From contig NZ_WAGX01000004.1 of the NCBI RefSeq assembly GCF_008830185.1, forward strand, positions 868,001 to 932,000: a stretch of DNA of 64,000 nt, given 5' to 3'. The notes under the pieces were generated by a model, which had not been told where the DNA came from, did no database searches, and saw only the letters and a program-made list of their open reading frames with translations. Source of the DNA: Candidatus Galacturonatibacter soehngenii. GTDB taxonomy: Bacteria > Bacillota > Clostridia > Lachnospirales > Lachnospiraceae. A program made the position numbers and the translations under genes. The stretch's first letter is position 1. Each line of letters begins with the position of its first letter. Below, piece by piece: positions 8,530 to 18,164 of this stretch.

Positions 8530-9567
8530 CTACAATTTTGTAGGAATTAAAAAATTCATTGTAAAGGTCGTTCCCTTACCTAATTCACTGTCAACCTCTA
8601 TGGTGCCACTATGCGCTTCAATAATGGCCTTTGCCATAGGAAGTCCCAACCCAATCCCTTGCTTATCCTTCGAAAAACGACTACGGTAAAATCGTTTGAA
8701 AATATGATGCAAGTCCTCTGGATGGATACCTTTGCCATTATCTTTTACCGTAATCTGAATGGCACTGGATAAGGCTTTCCATTCAATGCAAACCTTGTCG
8801 CCTTTTTCTGTATGATCCAGCGCATTTTTCACAATATTGTCAATGCCCTCGATTAGCCAATCACGGTCACATAAGAGTGAAATATTATCTGAGCCAGACA
8901 AAACGATTTCTTTTTGCTCCTGTCTTGCCCTATACGCAAAATGTAGTTCGATGTCTCGCATTATGTCCGCTATGTTCTCCATGCTCTTTTCAATGATAAT
9001 AGAACCAGCATCTAGTTTTGTGATTTTTAACAAGTTTTGTACCAACGTCTCAATGCGGTCAAGTTCCTGCTCTGACAATGTGACAAATTCTTTTACCACA
9101 GGCATTTCCTCTGCTTCGTCTTGCAGTAGTCCATTATAAATGTTTAGAGCTGCGAGCGGCGTTTTTAGTTGATGAGAAATATCAGAGATGGTATTTTTCA
9201 AAAAATCCTTTTCCCGCAATTCATTTGCCGCATGGGCATTTAAGATTGCAGCCAGTGAGTTTATGGAATGGAACAGTCTATACAACTCGCCCTCTTCATC
9301 ACATTCAATACGGGCATTCTCATTACCGTCAAGGTAGGCGTTGATTTGCGATACCGCATTCTCCATGATCTTGTTTTGCCGACAAAAAAACCAATAAGAG
9401 ACTCCCCATATTGCGATTGTTGTCAACAAAGAAAGCAACAACAGCCAAAAGAAAACCTTCTGATACAGCAGCCAGACAATGCCTTCTGTCAGTAAAAGGA
9501 AAGCCAATAAAATAACCGTTAGAACAAGGAAAAAGTGTTTTATGTCTTTGTTTGCAAATATTTTCAT
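8530..9567 (-). CDS. Sensor histidine kinase, intramembrane-sensing type
   Basis: 345 residues. Two membrane helices (about 12-33 and 37-60) with only a few residues between them leave almost no extracellular domain, the architecture of intramembrane-sensing kinases that take their signal from a partner ABC transporter. Then a HisKA domain with H132 in SDISHQLKTPL and an HATPase_c domain with N-box (IVKNALDHT), G1 (DNGKGI) and G2 (GIGLGLPM). It starts 8 bp after the response-regulator stop. The neighbouring FtsX-type transporter is the probable sensory partner or target. Confidence 0.93.
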   Translation of the reverse strand: MKIFANKDIKHFFLVLTVILLAFLLLTEGIVWLLYQKVFFWLLLLSLLTTIAIWGVSYWFFCRQNKIMENAVSQINAYLDGNENARIECDEEGELYRLFHSINSLAAILNAHAANELREKDFLKNTISDISHQLKTPLAALNIYNGLLQDEAEEMPVVKEFVTLSEQELDRIETLVQNLLKITKLDAGSIIIEKSMENIADIMRDIELHFAYRARQEQKEIVLSGSDNISLLCDRDWLIEGIDNIVKNALDHTEKGDKVCIEWKALSSAIQITVKDNGKGIHPEDLHHIFKRFYRSRFSKDKQGIGLGLPMAKAIIEAHSGTIEVDSELGKGTTFTMNFLIPTKL

Positions 9568-9575
9568 AAGCTACC

Positions 9576-10262
9576 TCAGTCCACGACATTCCATTTATAG
9601 CCCATGCCACGAACAGTCAAAAGCATTTGCGGTTCACTTGGATTGTCCTCAACCTTCATTCTCAATCTACGCATATACACTGTAAGCGTACTGCTATCAA
9701 TATAGTTGCCCTCACTATCCCACAGCTTATCTAATATTTGATTCTTAGAAAGTACCATATTCGGATTTTGCATGAACAGGCACAATAACTTATATTCTGC
9801 CGCGGTCAAATCCAACAGCTCCTCGTTCTTAAGCGCCTGTCCCTGTAACAAAAGCACCTTGATACCGTTTGATTGCAGTATCGTGTCTTCTGAGCCAAAG
9901 TCCTTTGCCCTGCGAAGCAAGGCGTTGATTCTTGATACAAGTACTCCCAGCTTAAACGGCTTTGTGATATAATCATCACCGCCTATATCTAGCCCCATAA
10001 TAATGTTCATTTCTTCATCGGAAGCTGTTAAAAAAATAATTGGCACCTTGGAAACCTGCCGCACCTTCTTGCAAAATTCAAAACCAGACCCATCAGGCAA
10101 CGCTACATCCAAAACCAGCAGATTATATTTACCATCAGCCCACAAAGCATCCGCCTCTTTGAGTGTTCTGGCAACGTCCAATTCAAATCCCTGCTTTTTG
10201 AAAGCAAAAGAAAGTCCGTTAATCAAACTTAAATCATCTTCGAGAAGTAATATGTTACTCAT
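9576..10262 (-). CDS. OmpR-family response regulator
   Basis: 228 residues: receiver domain (about 1-115) with acidic pocket D9/D10, phosphoacceptor D52 (LVLDVALPDG), T79 (FLTAS) and K101 (TKPF), then a winged-helix Trans_reg_C domain ending in RGMGYKWNV. First gene of the four-gene cluster RR - kinase - ATPase - permease. AAAGGA precedes the ATG, with a consensus promoter about 100 bp upstream. It probably controls the downstream transporter genes. Confidence 0.95.
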   Translation of the reverse strand: MSNILLLEDDLSLINGLSFAFKKQGFELDVARTLKEADALWADGKYNLLVLDVALPDGSGFEFCKKVRQVSKVPIIFLTASDEEMNIIMGLDIGGDDYITKPFKLGVLVSRINALLRRAKDFGSEDTILQSNGIKVLLLQGQALKNEELLDLTAAEYKLLCLFMQNPNMVLSKNQILDKLWDSEGNYIDSSTLTVYMRRLRMKVEDNPSEPQMLLTVRGMGYKWNVVD

Positions 10263-10364
10263 GCTTTAATTCCTTTCCCTGTTTCGCTTGACTATTTAAC
10301 AAGCTTTTTAGCATTCTTTGGCTCAATTGTCATCTTCACAGCACAATAATCCACCACTGGGTAC

Positions 10365-10393
10365 ATTATAATTCCTTTGTTTCAACAATGCAA
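10365..10393 (-). promoter_or_regulatory. Promoter of the two-component/ABC operon
   Basis: -35 TTGCAT (10388-10393), 17-bp spacer, -10 TATAAT (10365-10370), giving a leader of roughly 95 nt before the response-regulator ATG. Confidence 0.75.
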
Positions 10394-10411
10394 GATTGCC
10401 GTTACCGTTAC

Positions 10412-10458
10412 TAATTATAAAAGCAGTCATACGCTTTTGTTACAATGCGTGTGACTGC
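10412..10458 (-). terminator. Terminator of the arabinofuranosidase operon
   Basis: GCAGTCACACGC/GCGTATGACTGC arms (12 bp with one mismatch on the minus strand) followed by TTTTATAATT, just beyond the GH51 stop codon. Confidence 0.65.
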
Positions 10459-10464
10459 TACTGA

Positions 10465-11967
10465 TTAATGAATTGAGATTTTCATTACACTGCAAGGTGG
10501 AATTTGAAAAGTAATTTCTCTACCTGTAATCTCAATCTCTGTAAATGGTTGAATTTTTACTTGATTTGGATTAGAAAATGTATTATGCGCCGCCATATCA
10601 TTTGTTAATATATCTGCCTTTACATCTATAATATTCTTTTCAGTCAGTATCGTTTCAATATCATAGGACTCTGTAAGTGATAAATTATTTAACGTTATAT
10701 GAATAACACCATCTTTATCTTTTGAAACAGACTCATGTAAGTTTGGTACTTTATATTCTTCCTCGATTCCTATTTCAGTTGTTTTGATATAACTTTCTAA
10801 TAAAGTTGCCTCTTGATGGCAACGATACATATGAAAAATATGATACGTTGGGGTAAGTATCATTTTCTCTCCTTCTGTTAAGATAACTGATTGCAATACA
10901 TTCACCATCTGTGCAAGATTAGCCATTTTGACTCTGTTACAATGCTTGTTAAATATATTCAGTGTGATTCCAGCAACTAAAGCATCCCTCATCGTATTTT
11001 GCTGATACAAAAATCCTGGATTCGTACCAGGTTCTACATCATACCAACATCCCCACTCATCTACTACCATAGCAATCTTTCTTTCAGGATCATATTGGTC
11101 CATAATTGCTTCATGTCTGCTTACTAACGTTTCCATAAAAAGAGCTTTGTTTAGAGTTTGATACCACATTTCCTTCGTAAAATCTGTTGCACTTCCTTTT
11201 GTCGTCCAGTTGTTTGGAACCGTATAATAATGCAATGAGAGTCCGTCCATAAAACCATGAAGATGTGGTGGGGTATTTTCATGTGTCACCTTAAGTACTT
11301 TGTCTGTCCAATCATAATCGCCTGAATTAGCACCACAGCAAATCTTTTTAATCTCATCCCCTGCTTTATAGTTTCTAACATAGGTTTGATATCTTCTATA
11401 CTCGTCTGCATAGTATTCTGGCCTCATGTTGCCTCCACAACCCCAATTTTCATTGCCAACGCCAAAATAATCAACCTTCCATGCCTCTTCTTGCCCGTTC
11501 TCTTTTCTTAAGTCTGCCATAGGTGATACTCCATCAAACGTCATATATTCCACCCACTCAGACATTTCTTGCACCGTACCACTTCCAAGATTCCCATTAA
11601 CATAGGTCTTACAACCAAGTTGTTTGCATAACTCCATAAATTCATGTGTTCCAAAGCTATTATCTTCTACTACACCGCCCCAATGTGTATTTATCATTTT
11701 TTTACGCTTTTCTTTTGGTCCAATACCATCCTTCCAATGATATTCATCCGCAAAACATCCTCCTGGCCAGCGAAGTACTGGTACATTGATTTCTTTTAAC
11801 GCCGCAATAACATCATTTCTCATACCATTGGTATTTGGTATGGCTTTATCTTCCCCTACATAGATTCCACCATAGATACATCTTCCCAAATGTTCTGCAA
11901 AATGCCCATAGATTTCTGCGTTAATATGCCCCGCCTGTTTGTTCTCATTGATAAATAATTTTGCCAT
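10465..11967 (-). CDS. abfA: GH51 alpha-L-arabinofuranosidase, intracellular
   Basis: 500 residues, the usual size for family 51 (residues 1-380 TIM barrel, C-terminal beta domain). The acid/base is E173 in GNENWGCGG and the nucleophile E304 in VVDEWGCW; the N-terminal [12 protein letters not shown] motif is also family-typical. No signal peptide, so it would act in the cytoplasm, releasing arabinose from imported arabino-oligosaccharides. GGAGG lies before the ATG, and the gene follows the GH43 gene by 33 bp in the same transcript; a terminator lies downstream. No arabinose importer is linked here. Confidence 0.95.
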   Translation of the reverse strand: MAKLFINENKQAGHINAEIYGHFAEHLGRCIYGGIYVGEDKAIPNTNGMRNDVIAALKEINVPVLRWPGGCFADEYHWKDGIGPKEKRKKMINTHWGGVVEDNSFGTHEFMELCKQLGCKTYVNGNLGSGTVQEMSEWVEYMTFDGVSPMADLRKENGQEEAWKVDYFGVGNENWGCGGNMRPEYYADEYRRYQTYVRNYKAGDEIKKICCGANSGDYDWTDKVLKVTHENTPPHLHGFMDGLSLHYYTVPNNWTTKGSATDFTKEMWYQTLNKALFMETLVSRHEAIMDQYDPERKIAMVVDEWGCWYDVEPGTNPGFLYQQNTMRDALVAGITLNIFNKHCNRVKMANLAQMVNVLQSVILTEGEKMILTPTYHIFHMYRCHQEATLLESYIKTTEIGIEEEYKVPNLHESVSKDKDGVIHITLNNLSLTESYDIETILTEKNIIDVKADILTNDMAAHNTFSNPNQVKIQPFTEIEITGREITFQIPPCSVMKISIH

Positions 11968-12000
11968 ATTTAACCTCCATTTCGTGTGCTATGCACTCTT

Positions 12001-12954
12001 TTAATTAAAATCAAAAATGGGTTTGTTTTCTTTATCCCATTTTAGTTTCATAAACATCGTATGCCGATTGGGATCATTTAATGGATCTCCTACTATCTGA
12101 TCCGTTACTCTTGCATGATAGACCATAATATCATTTCCCTCTTCATCCACTGTAAAACAATTATGACCAGGACCAAATATCTTTTTTGCTGGATTCGATT
12201 GCAATACTGGTTCTTGATATTTCATCCAAGATAAAGGATCTAACAAATCCAAGTTGCCATCTGCCTCTAACATTCCAATACAATAACAAGCTCCCGTGGC
12301 ACTTGCAGAAAACGTTAAAAATATTTTATTTTCTTTTTTTATTACAAATGGACCTTCATTTACCCAAAATCCTACTCTTTCCCATTCATAATCTGGCGTT
12401 GTTAAAAGTACTTGCACTGTTTTTAATTTCCATGGGTGTTCCATTTTCGCGATGTAGAGATTGGAAATCTGACTCTTTACTCCAACTTTCTCAGCCCATA
12501 CAAAGTATAACTCTTCCTTATGCTCAAATACTGTTGCATCCAATGAAAATCCTTCAAAAGAAAAAGGATCTCCATCTGCACTTTGCATCATTCCAAGTTC
12601 TTCCCATTGTCCAGTTACTGGATCTTGGTCCTTACAAGTTAAAACATAGGGTCTAATTCGCCACACATCATCTGCATCTCCTGCTGCGAAATAGATATAC
12701 CAACGATTCTTTATATAATGAATCTCTGGAGCCCAAATGTGACTCCCCATATTTCCTTTTTCATGCTTTATCCATATTGTATGTTCACTCGCCTCTTTTA
12801 ATCCTGCCAACGTCTTAGATCGCCTAATGATAATTCTATCATAAGCTGGTACACTTGCAGTAAAATAATAATACCCGTCTGAATGTTTTAAAACATAAGG
12901 ATCTGCTCTTTGCAATATCCATGGCTCATTATACTTAAGTTCTTGACTATTCAT
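12001..12954 (-). CDS. GH43 glycosidase (arabinofuranosidase/xylosidase type)
   Basis: 317 residues forming one five-bladed beta-propeller. Family 43 catalytic residues are visible: general base D18 (RADPYV), pKa modulator D139 (SLDATVF) and general acid E200 (VNEGPFV). The tail HNCFTVDEEGNDIMVYHAR is also characteristic. An upstream TTG at 12966 lies inside the ribosome site; ATG 12954, five bases after GGAGGAAGAA's GGAGG, is preferred. No secretion signal is present. It is the first gene of a two-gene operon with GH51, so arabinan or arabinoxylan oligomers are the likely substrates. Confidence 0.92.
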   Translation of the reverse strand: MNSQELKYNEPWILQRADPYVLKHSDGYYYFTASVPAYDRIIIRRSKTLAGLKEASEHTIWIKHEKGNMGSHIWAPEIHYIKNRWYIYFAAGDADDVWRIRPYVLTCKDQDPVTGQWEELGMMQSADGDPFSFEGFSLDATVFEHKEELYFVWAEKVGVKSQISNLYIAKMEHPWKLKTVQVLLTTPDYEWERVGFWVNEGPFVIKKENKIFLTFSASATGACYCIGMLEADGNLDLLDPLSWMKYQEPVLQSNPAKKIFGPGHNCFTVDEEGNDIMVYHARVTDQIVGDPLNDPNRHTMFMKLKWDKENKPIFDFN

Positions 12955-13010
12955 TTCTTCCTCCAAACCGTCTCATTTACTTTTATTTAAATTATTTTAT
13001 GTATATCTAA

Positions 13011-13039
13011 ATTATAATACATAACAATCTATATTTCAA
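13011..13039 (-). promoter_or_regulatory. Promoter of the GH43-GH51 operon
   Basis: -35 TTGAAA (13034-13039), 17-bp spacer, -10 TATAAT (13011-13016). Confidence 0.8.
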
Positions 13040-13076
13040 ACATTTATTTATAAAAGCTTTTTTATTTTGTAATAGC

Positions 13077-13121
13077 AAAAAACCTAATGAAATGTGCATG
13101 AACTGCACCTTCATTAGGTTT
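13077..13121 (-). terminator. Terminator of the H-NOX receptor gene
   Basis: AACCTAATGAA/TTCATTAGGTT stem with an inner GTGCA/TGCAC stem, followed by a T-run on the minus strand. Confidence 0.9.
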
Positions 13122-13139
13122 CAAAGATTTTGCTTTATA

Positions 13140-14933
13140 TTAAATTCTATATTTACTTAAATCCTCTTGGAAATTCTTAATCATTTTATCAAATACAACA
13201 ATCTGTTGTGTTAATTCTGTAATCTGGTCAACATAAATCGCTACATTTGAACTAGCTTCTTCGGTTGCCGCTGAATTTTCCTCTGCGATAGCAGCAAGAT
13301 TTTGAATTCCATCAAATACTTCTGTAATATTATCTGCTTCTAGCTTTAAGTCTTGTGAAGACTTAATCATAAGGTTTGCTACCTGTTTTAGTCTATCATT
13401 TGATAACATTGATGTTCCTACTGCATCTGTAAGATTGGTATTTTGCTGTTCTAATACTTCATATTGTACATCAATTGCTTCTACCACATTACCAATACTG
13501 GAAATAAAATTCGTTAAACTACTATTAATCTGTTCCACTGCTTGATTGGTTTCTTCTGAAAGTTTCTTAACCTCATCGGCAACCACTGCAAAGCCTTTTC
13601 CTGATTCGCCAGCTCTTGCTGCTTCTATGGAAGCATTTAGCGCCAGTAAATTAATCTGATGTGCAATTGCTGATACAATGGAAACAATTTTCGTAATATT
13701 GGTTGCATTATCCTTTAATTCATTACCGCTTCTTCGTATATCATTGAATTTATGTAATACAACATCTAATTCAGATGCCGTTTGCTTTACATTCCCAAAG
13801 CTTTCTTCAATGCTAACCACTACATCCTCAATTTTATCTTTGTTATCCTGACTTTGGTTTGAAATATCCGTCACATTTTCAATACTTACACTGAGCACAG
13901 AAATTGCTTTTCCTGTATCTTCAGCTTGACTGGTTGCAGCCATTGCCACTTCATCTAATACATCTGTAATATCGTTTGACGCACTTTGCATGGTATTTGC
14001 AATATTTTCTATCGCATGATTGAACATATTCATTTCATCCACGATAGCATTAAAGCCCATGAAATCCTTTTGAACGCCGCCCTTTAACTCATTAATCTCG
14101 CCCATAATATCTTCATAGATATCCTTGGATTGCAAAATAACCGCCTCTGTATATTTTCGTTCCTTTAGTTTTTTAATCTCTTCTACAACAATCTTCATCG
14201 GTCTGTTAAGTAATTTACTTCCTACCATCGATGAAACAAAAGAAACTGCACCAAGTATAACAGCATACAGGTTATTTACTGGCATAATAAGTCCTGCCAC
14301 AATTACCAAAATCGAGTTAAACAGTGCTGTTTTCATCGATATGTCCTTTAGCACACCAAAGGAAAATAAGAGATTTAAATGAAACTTTTTCTTTACCTGT
14401 ATTTCTTTTTCAAATGTTAACTTAAGCTGTAGTTCATCTCCATTTTGACTGAGGAATGCAACATCTATCTTTTCGTTAAAATAATTTGATACTCCACTGA
14501 TTAAACCAGTTAAGTAATCGCCCATCCCACGTTTGGATCGATAAGTAAAGATTATCTCATGTGAGGATATCGGTGTTACATCAAGGATTGGCGGAACTGC
14601 TCCTTTGAAACGTTTCATAACAATCACATGAACATCATTCATGGATTTTAAAAACTCATATGCCGTATCATGTCTAAAAAATCCAGGATAGTTAGTACTA
14701 AACGTCTTAATATTTTGCTCGCCTACTATTTTCCAAATCTCTTTCGGCTCTTTTCCAACATTGCTTCCTATTTTTACAACAATGCCTTTTGCAATGTCAT
14801 CTTTTACATCTTCCAATGGTGAAAATATATAATCTTTTGACAAACCATTCGCAACTAGTGCATCATCTACCACTTTATCTCCGAACAACCTTCTGCTAGA
14901 TTGCACCCAAGTTGAAACTACTGTACCTTTCAT
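13140..14933 (-). CDS. H-NOX haem-domain methyl-accepting chemotaxis protein
   Basis: 597 residues. Residues 1-180 form an H-NOX domain beginning MKGTVVSTW; the proximal haem ligand H102 and the Y131-S133-R135 motif occupy the same numbers as in the Thermoanaerobacter tengcongensis (Caldanaerobacter) protein, and Y140, the distal O2-bonding tyrosine there, is also Tyr here. Two membrane helices follow (about 201-217, 221-240), then the MCP coiled coil with the conserved tip ([15 protein letters not shown]). There is no extracellular domain, so haem sensing is cytosolic. ATG 14933 follows AAGGAG; upstream in-frame codons belong to the leader. It is expected to signal O2 or NO to CheA/CheW, which are not in the window. 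Confidence 0.95.
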   Translation of the reverse strand: MKGTVVSTWVQSSRRLFGDKVVDDALVANGLSKDYIFSPLEDVKDDIAKGIVVKIGSNVGKEPKEIWKIVGEQNIKTFSTNYPGFFRHDTAYEFLKSMNDVHVIVMKRFKGAVPPILDVTPISSHEIIFTYRSKRGMGDYLTGLISGVSNYFNEKIDVAFLSQNGDELQLKLTFEKEIQVKKKFHLNLLFSFGVLKDISMKTALFNSILVIVAGLIMPVNNLYAVILGAVSFVSSMVGSKLLNRPMKIVVEEIKKLKERKYTEAVILQSKDIYEDIMGEINELKGGVQKDFMGFNAIVDEMNMFNHAIENIANTMQSASNDITDVLDEVAMAATSQAEDTGKAISVLSVSIENVTDISNQSQDNKDKIEDVVVSIEESFGNVKQTASELDVVLHKFNDIRRSGNELKDNATNITKIVSIVSAIAHQINLLALNASIEAARAGESGKGFAVVADEVKKLSEETNQAVEQINSSLTNFISSIGNVVEAIDVQYEVLEQQNTNLTDAVGTSMLSNDRLKQVANLMIKSSQDLKLEADNITEVFDGIQNLAAIAEENSAATEEASSNVAIYVDQITELTQQIVVFDKMIKNFQEDLSKYRI

Positions 14934-14978
14934 AATTTTGCTCCTTATCCAATAATAATTGTGAATAACATAATTAGT

Positions 14979-15007
14979 ATTATATCGCAATTATTTTTGA
15001 TTAGCAA
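14979..15007 (-). promoter_or_regulatory. Promoter of the H-NOX receptor gene
   Basis: -35 TTGCTA (15002-15007), 17-bp spacer, -10 TATAAT (14979-14984). No flagellar sigma-28 consensus is seen. Confidence 0.75.
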
Positions 15008-15090
15008 CCTAATTCGACAAAGGCCATAAGCAGGTTATACAAGTTATAATCTACGTTAGGACATAATTATAATGTATTTTCTTGTGCTTA

Positions 15091-15864
15091 TTACACTTTG
15101 TTTCGATATTTCTCACTCTCAAACAATAGAGGCTTTTGTAGTGATGCCCTGCTTATGATTTCATCATTTTCAAATATCACAGTGGGTATATCGTCTGCAA
15201 CAATCTCTCCATCTGCAAAGACGATTACCCTCTCGGCCCATTCCCATACAAAGTTCATATCATGGGTAGAGATAAGTAAGGTCACACCCCTCTTATGCAG
15301 CTTATCAATCTGTTCACGAAAAAGAGCTGTATTTTTACAGTCAAGACTGGCCATTGGTTCATCAAACAAAATGATTTCTGGTTCCATCACCACCACATCA
15401 GCTATTGTGACACGCTTTTTCTCCCCACCGCTTAAGAAATGAGGCGGACGCTTTGCATACTCTGTAAGATTCATCTCTTGCATCACGCCATTCACTTTCG
15501 TACGCACCTCCTTTGTTTTCATCCCGATGTTAAAAAGACCAAAGGAAATCTCACCTTCAACCGTTGACGCAATAATCTGATCATCAGGATTTTGAAACAC
15601 CATTCCAACACTTTTACGTAGCTTTACAAGATGATTTCGTGAATAATCTAGTTTCTCTCCATGAAAATACAGCTCACCTTCTAACAGCTTTACAACACCA
15701 TTTAACGTCAGAAAAAAAGTCGATTTTCCAGCCCCGTTACTGCCTATGACAGCTATTTTCTCTCCTTTGTTTATAGACACGTTAATGTCATGGAGTGCAT
15801 AGCGTCCTTCTTCGTAGGAAAAATACGCATGCTCTACCTTCAAAACATGTTTTGTCATACTCAT
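15091..15864 (-). CDS. cbiO: Cobalt ECF transporter ATPase CbiO
   Basis: 257-residue ATPase with Walker A GSNGAGKST, Q-loop FQNPDDQI (the DDQ form typical of ECF ATPases), signature LSGGEKKR, Walker B IILFDEPMASLD and H-loop STHDM. It energises cobalt uptake with CbiQ. ATG 15864 overlaps the cbiQ stop codon in an ATGA, and AAAGGA precedes it; the longer frame upstream lies inside cbiQ and is rejected. Last gene of cbiMNQO. Confidence 0.93.
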   Translation of the reverse strand: MSMTKHVLKVEHAYFSYEEGRYALHDINVSINKGEKIAVIGSNGAGKSTFFLTLNGVVKLLEGELYFHGEKLDYSRNHLVKLRKSVGMVFQNPDDQIIASTVEGEISFGLFNIGMKTKEVRTKVNGVMQEMNLTEYAKRPPHFLSGGEKKRVTIADVVVMEPEIILFDEPMASLDCKNTALFREQIDKLHKRGVTLLISTHDMNFVWEWAERVIVFADGEIVADDIPTVIFENDEIISRASLQKPLLFESEKYRNKV

Positions 15865-16673
15865 ATTAATATCCTTTCTACGCCAAGCAAGATAATTATC
15901 ACTAGAAAATACCCCCCGCATAATCCCAATTGCTTTTTTGTGGCAGGCTTTTCACTCTCCAAAAACCTGAGATTTCCGTCATACCCTCTCGCCTCCATCG
16001 CATCAAAATTTTTGGATGCCTTTTGAAAGGCAATGACAAAAAGGTTGGTGCAAATTCCAAAGAAGGATTGATAGGACCTTCTTAAATTTACGTATCCAAG
16101 TCTTGTTTTTGCAGCGGTTTTCATGTTGTAGTACACCTCAAGCAATACAAAGATAAAGCGATAAATCAAAAACATCAGTTCAATCATAATTTCTGGTAGC
16201 TTCCATTTTCGAAGCACTTTTATAATCTCATGCATGGGTGTAGATAAGCTAATCATATAAAGGCAAGTCACACTACACATTGCTTTTACACTGATTTTAG
16301 ACGCTGTAAAAAGTGATTCCCTCGTGATAATAAGATATCTATGTAAAATAGAAATGAATACAATCCCTTCCTCTATCCTTGAAATGTCAACCAAAAGCAC
16401 AATGCCGCTTAGCAATATAAAGGTAAATGGTATACGCAGTAAATGCCAATATTCCTTGACATTTACCTTACCAAAGAAAAGAATAACACCTATCATAATT
16501 ACAGCAATAACGATTGAAGTAAAACCGCAAGATAATAAGCAAAGAACCAATGAAATGATTCCTACCCACAATTTTAAATCAGGATTAACATAAGCTAATC
16601 CTGATTTCATTGCATAATGATAAAAAGCAAGTGTTCGGTGGTTGTGATGCTTTTTGTTGTGATAATGATGCAT
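15861..16673 (-). CDS. cbiQ: Cobalt ECF transporter transmembrane protein CbiQ
   Basis: 270 residues with about five membrane helices and the coupling motifs of EcfT proteins in the cytoplasmic loop (around 'AFQKASKNFDAMEARGYDG', containing the conserved A-x-x-x-R-G-Y). The N-terminus is unusually His-rich (eight His within the first 19 residues, starting MHHYHNKKHH), perhaps handling metal at the membrane. It is coupled to cbiO by a 4-bp overlap and follows cbiN by 6 bp. Confidence 0.93.
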   Translation of the reverse strand: MHHYHNKKHHNHRTLAFYHYAMKSGLAYVNPDLKLWVGIISLVLCLLSCGFTSIVIAVIMIGVILFFGKVNVKEYWHLLRIPFTFILLSGIVLLVDISRIEEGIVFISILHRYLIITRESLFTASKISVKAMCSVTCLYMISLSTPMHEIIKVLRKWKLPEIMIELMFLIYRFIFVLLEVYYNMKTAAKTRLGYVNLRRSYQSFFGICTNLFVIAFQKASKNFDAMEARGYDGNLRFLESEKPATKKQLGLCGGYFLVIIILLGVERILI

Positions 16674-16679
16674 CTTTAT

Positions 16680-16988
16680 TTATCCTTCTTTTAAGTACTT
16701 TTTTCTAGCTACTAAGAATCCAAAACAGTAAAACAAGATACCTGAGCCGATTGCAGCTTGAAGGCAAAACAATAAGCTCTCCGTCTCTCCTGGAAGTTCT
16801 CCGCCTAATATTGTTTCTAGAATTGGCGCAGCCCAAGGCTCATATCCTGGTGAAAGTTCTTCCACAATAGCTCCTGCTGCATCGTCAGCTCCACCAAACT
16901 TTGAGCCTGATGAAATAACAAACGGTATCACGGTCATTACCACACATACTAAAATTAAAGCAACAATTATTTTTGTATTTTTACTCAT
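16680..16988 (-). CDS. cbiN: Cobalt transporter auxiliary subunit CbiN
   Basis: 102 residues with one N-terminal and one C-terminal membrane helix around an extracytoplasmic loop carrying the family motif 'GADDAAG...IVEELSPGYEPWA'. CbiN contacts CbiM and helps load the metal. Located one base after cbiM and just before cbiQ, the classical order. Confidence 0.93.
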   Translation of the reverse strand: MSKNTKIIVALILVCVVMTVIPFVISSGSKFGGADDAAGAIVEELSPGYEPWAAPILETILGGELPGETESLLFCLQAAIGSGILFYCFGFLVARKKYLKEG

Positions 16989-16989
16989 A

Positions 16990-17739
16990 TTACTTTGCCT
17001 CCTTTAAAAATCCAATTTCAGAAAGCTCTGGTTTTGCATAGACTTCAAGTCCGATAAAAACAGCAACTGTTAACAAACCTTCGATGATTGCAAGCGGAAT
17101 CTGAGTCAGAGCGAAAATCCCTAAAAATTCGCCAATCGCACCGCCAATTCCTTCTGTTACACTTGGGTGAGCAATACCAAGCTGTACACTTGTAACACAA
17201 TAGGTAAATAAATTACCGAGTGAAGCAGCTAAAAATACAGTTACTTTTCTATTCCATTTCAGCTTTGTACCCAGCTTATAAATACCAAAGCTTACAATAG
17301 GACCTGCAATCGCCATGCTAAACGTATTGGCTCCAAGTGTTGTAAGACCGCCATGTGCCAACAAAATCGCTTGGAATAAAAGTACTATAATTCCGATTAC
17401 CGCCATTACATTTGGTCCAAATATCATCGCACCTAGTCCAGTTCCTGTCGGGTGACTAGAAGAACCAGTTACACTAGGGAATTTCAAAGATGAGAGCACA
17501 AAAGTGTAAGCACCTACCATAGCAAGTATCAATAACGTCTTTCTGTGTTCCCCTACCACTTTGTTAATTTTGATGATTCCCAGTGCCAAGAATGGAATAC
17601 AAAGTACTCCCCAAGCCACACAATAGCCTGGTTGTAAATACCCCTCCATAATATGCATGGCATTTACTGTAGGAATCTTACTAAAGATAAGAGCAAAGCC
17701 CAAAAGGGCAATAAATAAATTTTTTTCCTTTTTTCTCAT
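16990..17739 (-). CDS. cbiM: Cobalt substrate-binding membrane protein CbiM
   Basis: 249 residues: a signal peptide (about 1-25, ending NA) followed by [13 protein letters not shown]. Cleavage would expose the Met-His-Ile-Met amino terminus whose His2 is a metal ligand in CbiM proteins. About six further helices follow, with the [12 protein letters not shown] metal-loop motif. ATG 17739 follows AAGGAGG by five bases; the longer frame runs into the riboswitch terminator and is rejected. First gene of the operon, controlled by the cobalamin riboswitch. Confidence 0.95.
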   Translation of the reverse strand: MRKKEKNLFIALLGFALIFSKIPTVNAMHIMEGYLQPGYCVAWGVLCIPFLALGIIKINKVVGEHRKTLLILAMVGAYTFVLSSLKFPSVTGSSSHPTGTGLGAMIFGPNVMAVIGIIVLLFQAILLAHGGLTTLGANTFSMAIAGPIVSFGIYKLGTKLKWNRKVTVFLAASLGNLFTYCVTSVQLGIAHPSVTEGIGGAIGEFLGIFALTQIPLAIIEGLLTVAVFIGLEVYAKPELSEIGFLKEAK

Positions 17740-17775
17740 TACTTCCTCCTTAAACGTATGTATTACCCCGAAAAT

Positions 17776-17820
17776 CAAAAAAATCTATTTACCATCAGCA
17801 CATCACGTGACAGTAAATAG
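17776..17820 (-). terminator. Riboswitch-controlled terminator before cbiM
   Basis: CTATTTACTGTCA/TGATGGTAAATAG stem (two G-U pairs, 10-base loop) followed by ATTTTTTT, ending about 37 bases before the cbiM ATG. A second strong hairpin (17860-17893, arms ending ATTATAAAA/TTTTATAAT) separates it from the aptamer and may be part of the switching platform. Confidence 0.85.
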
Positions 17821-17900
17821 ACTCCTAGCCAAAATAGGGGGCACCTTACGGTGCTATCTATTATAAAATGCTGTGCTCCGCAGCTTTTATAATCACGTAT

Positions 17901-18085
17901 CAAAAGGCAGGTCTTCTGACTCAGCTATCAACACCACATCTTACCTTCCCACGTTTACACGCAGTGGCTTATCAAAATGTAGCTCCTTCTTTACAGCGGC
18001 GGGACCGTATGGGATTCTCACCCATTTCCCTATTATCCTAATCCTATACTCGGATAGATTAGGCACCTTTTGCACCAACAACATG
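17901..18085 (-). ncRNA. Cobalamin (B12) riboswitch aptamer
   Basis: On the minus strand all landmarks occur in order: GGTGC (near 18072), ATAGGGAA, GGGTGAGAATCCC, ACGGTCCCGCCGCTGTA, the B12 box AAGCCACTGCG (17959-17970), GGGAAGG, and the closing GTCAGAAGACCTGCC (ending 17906). It lies upstream of cbiMNQO with an intrinsic terminator in between, so high adenosylcobalamin should switch off cobalt uptake. Confidence 0.96.
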
Positions 18086-18164
18086 AAGCAAAACAACTTC
18101 ATTTGTTATTATTATTCAATTCTATTGATGAATATAACATGAAAGTATGTAAACGTCAAACAAT

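Noticed and set aside
8529-8544. Palindrome CCTACAA-TT-TTGTAGG at the end of the kinase gene as a terminator
   Set aside because: Only 7 bp of AT-rich stem and no T-run on the minus strand; it overlaps coding sequence.
12186-12656. 156-codon plus-strand ORF inside the GH43 gene
   Set aside because: Antisense shadow of a well-supported enzyme gene whose catalytic residues are intact.
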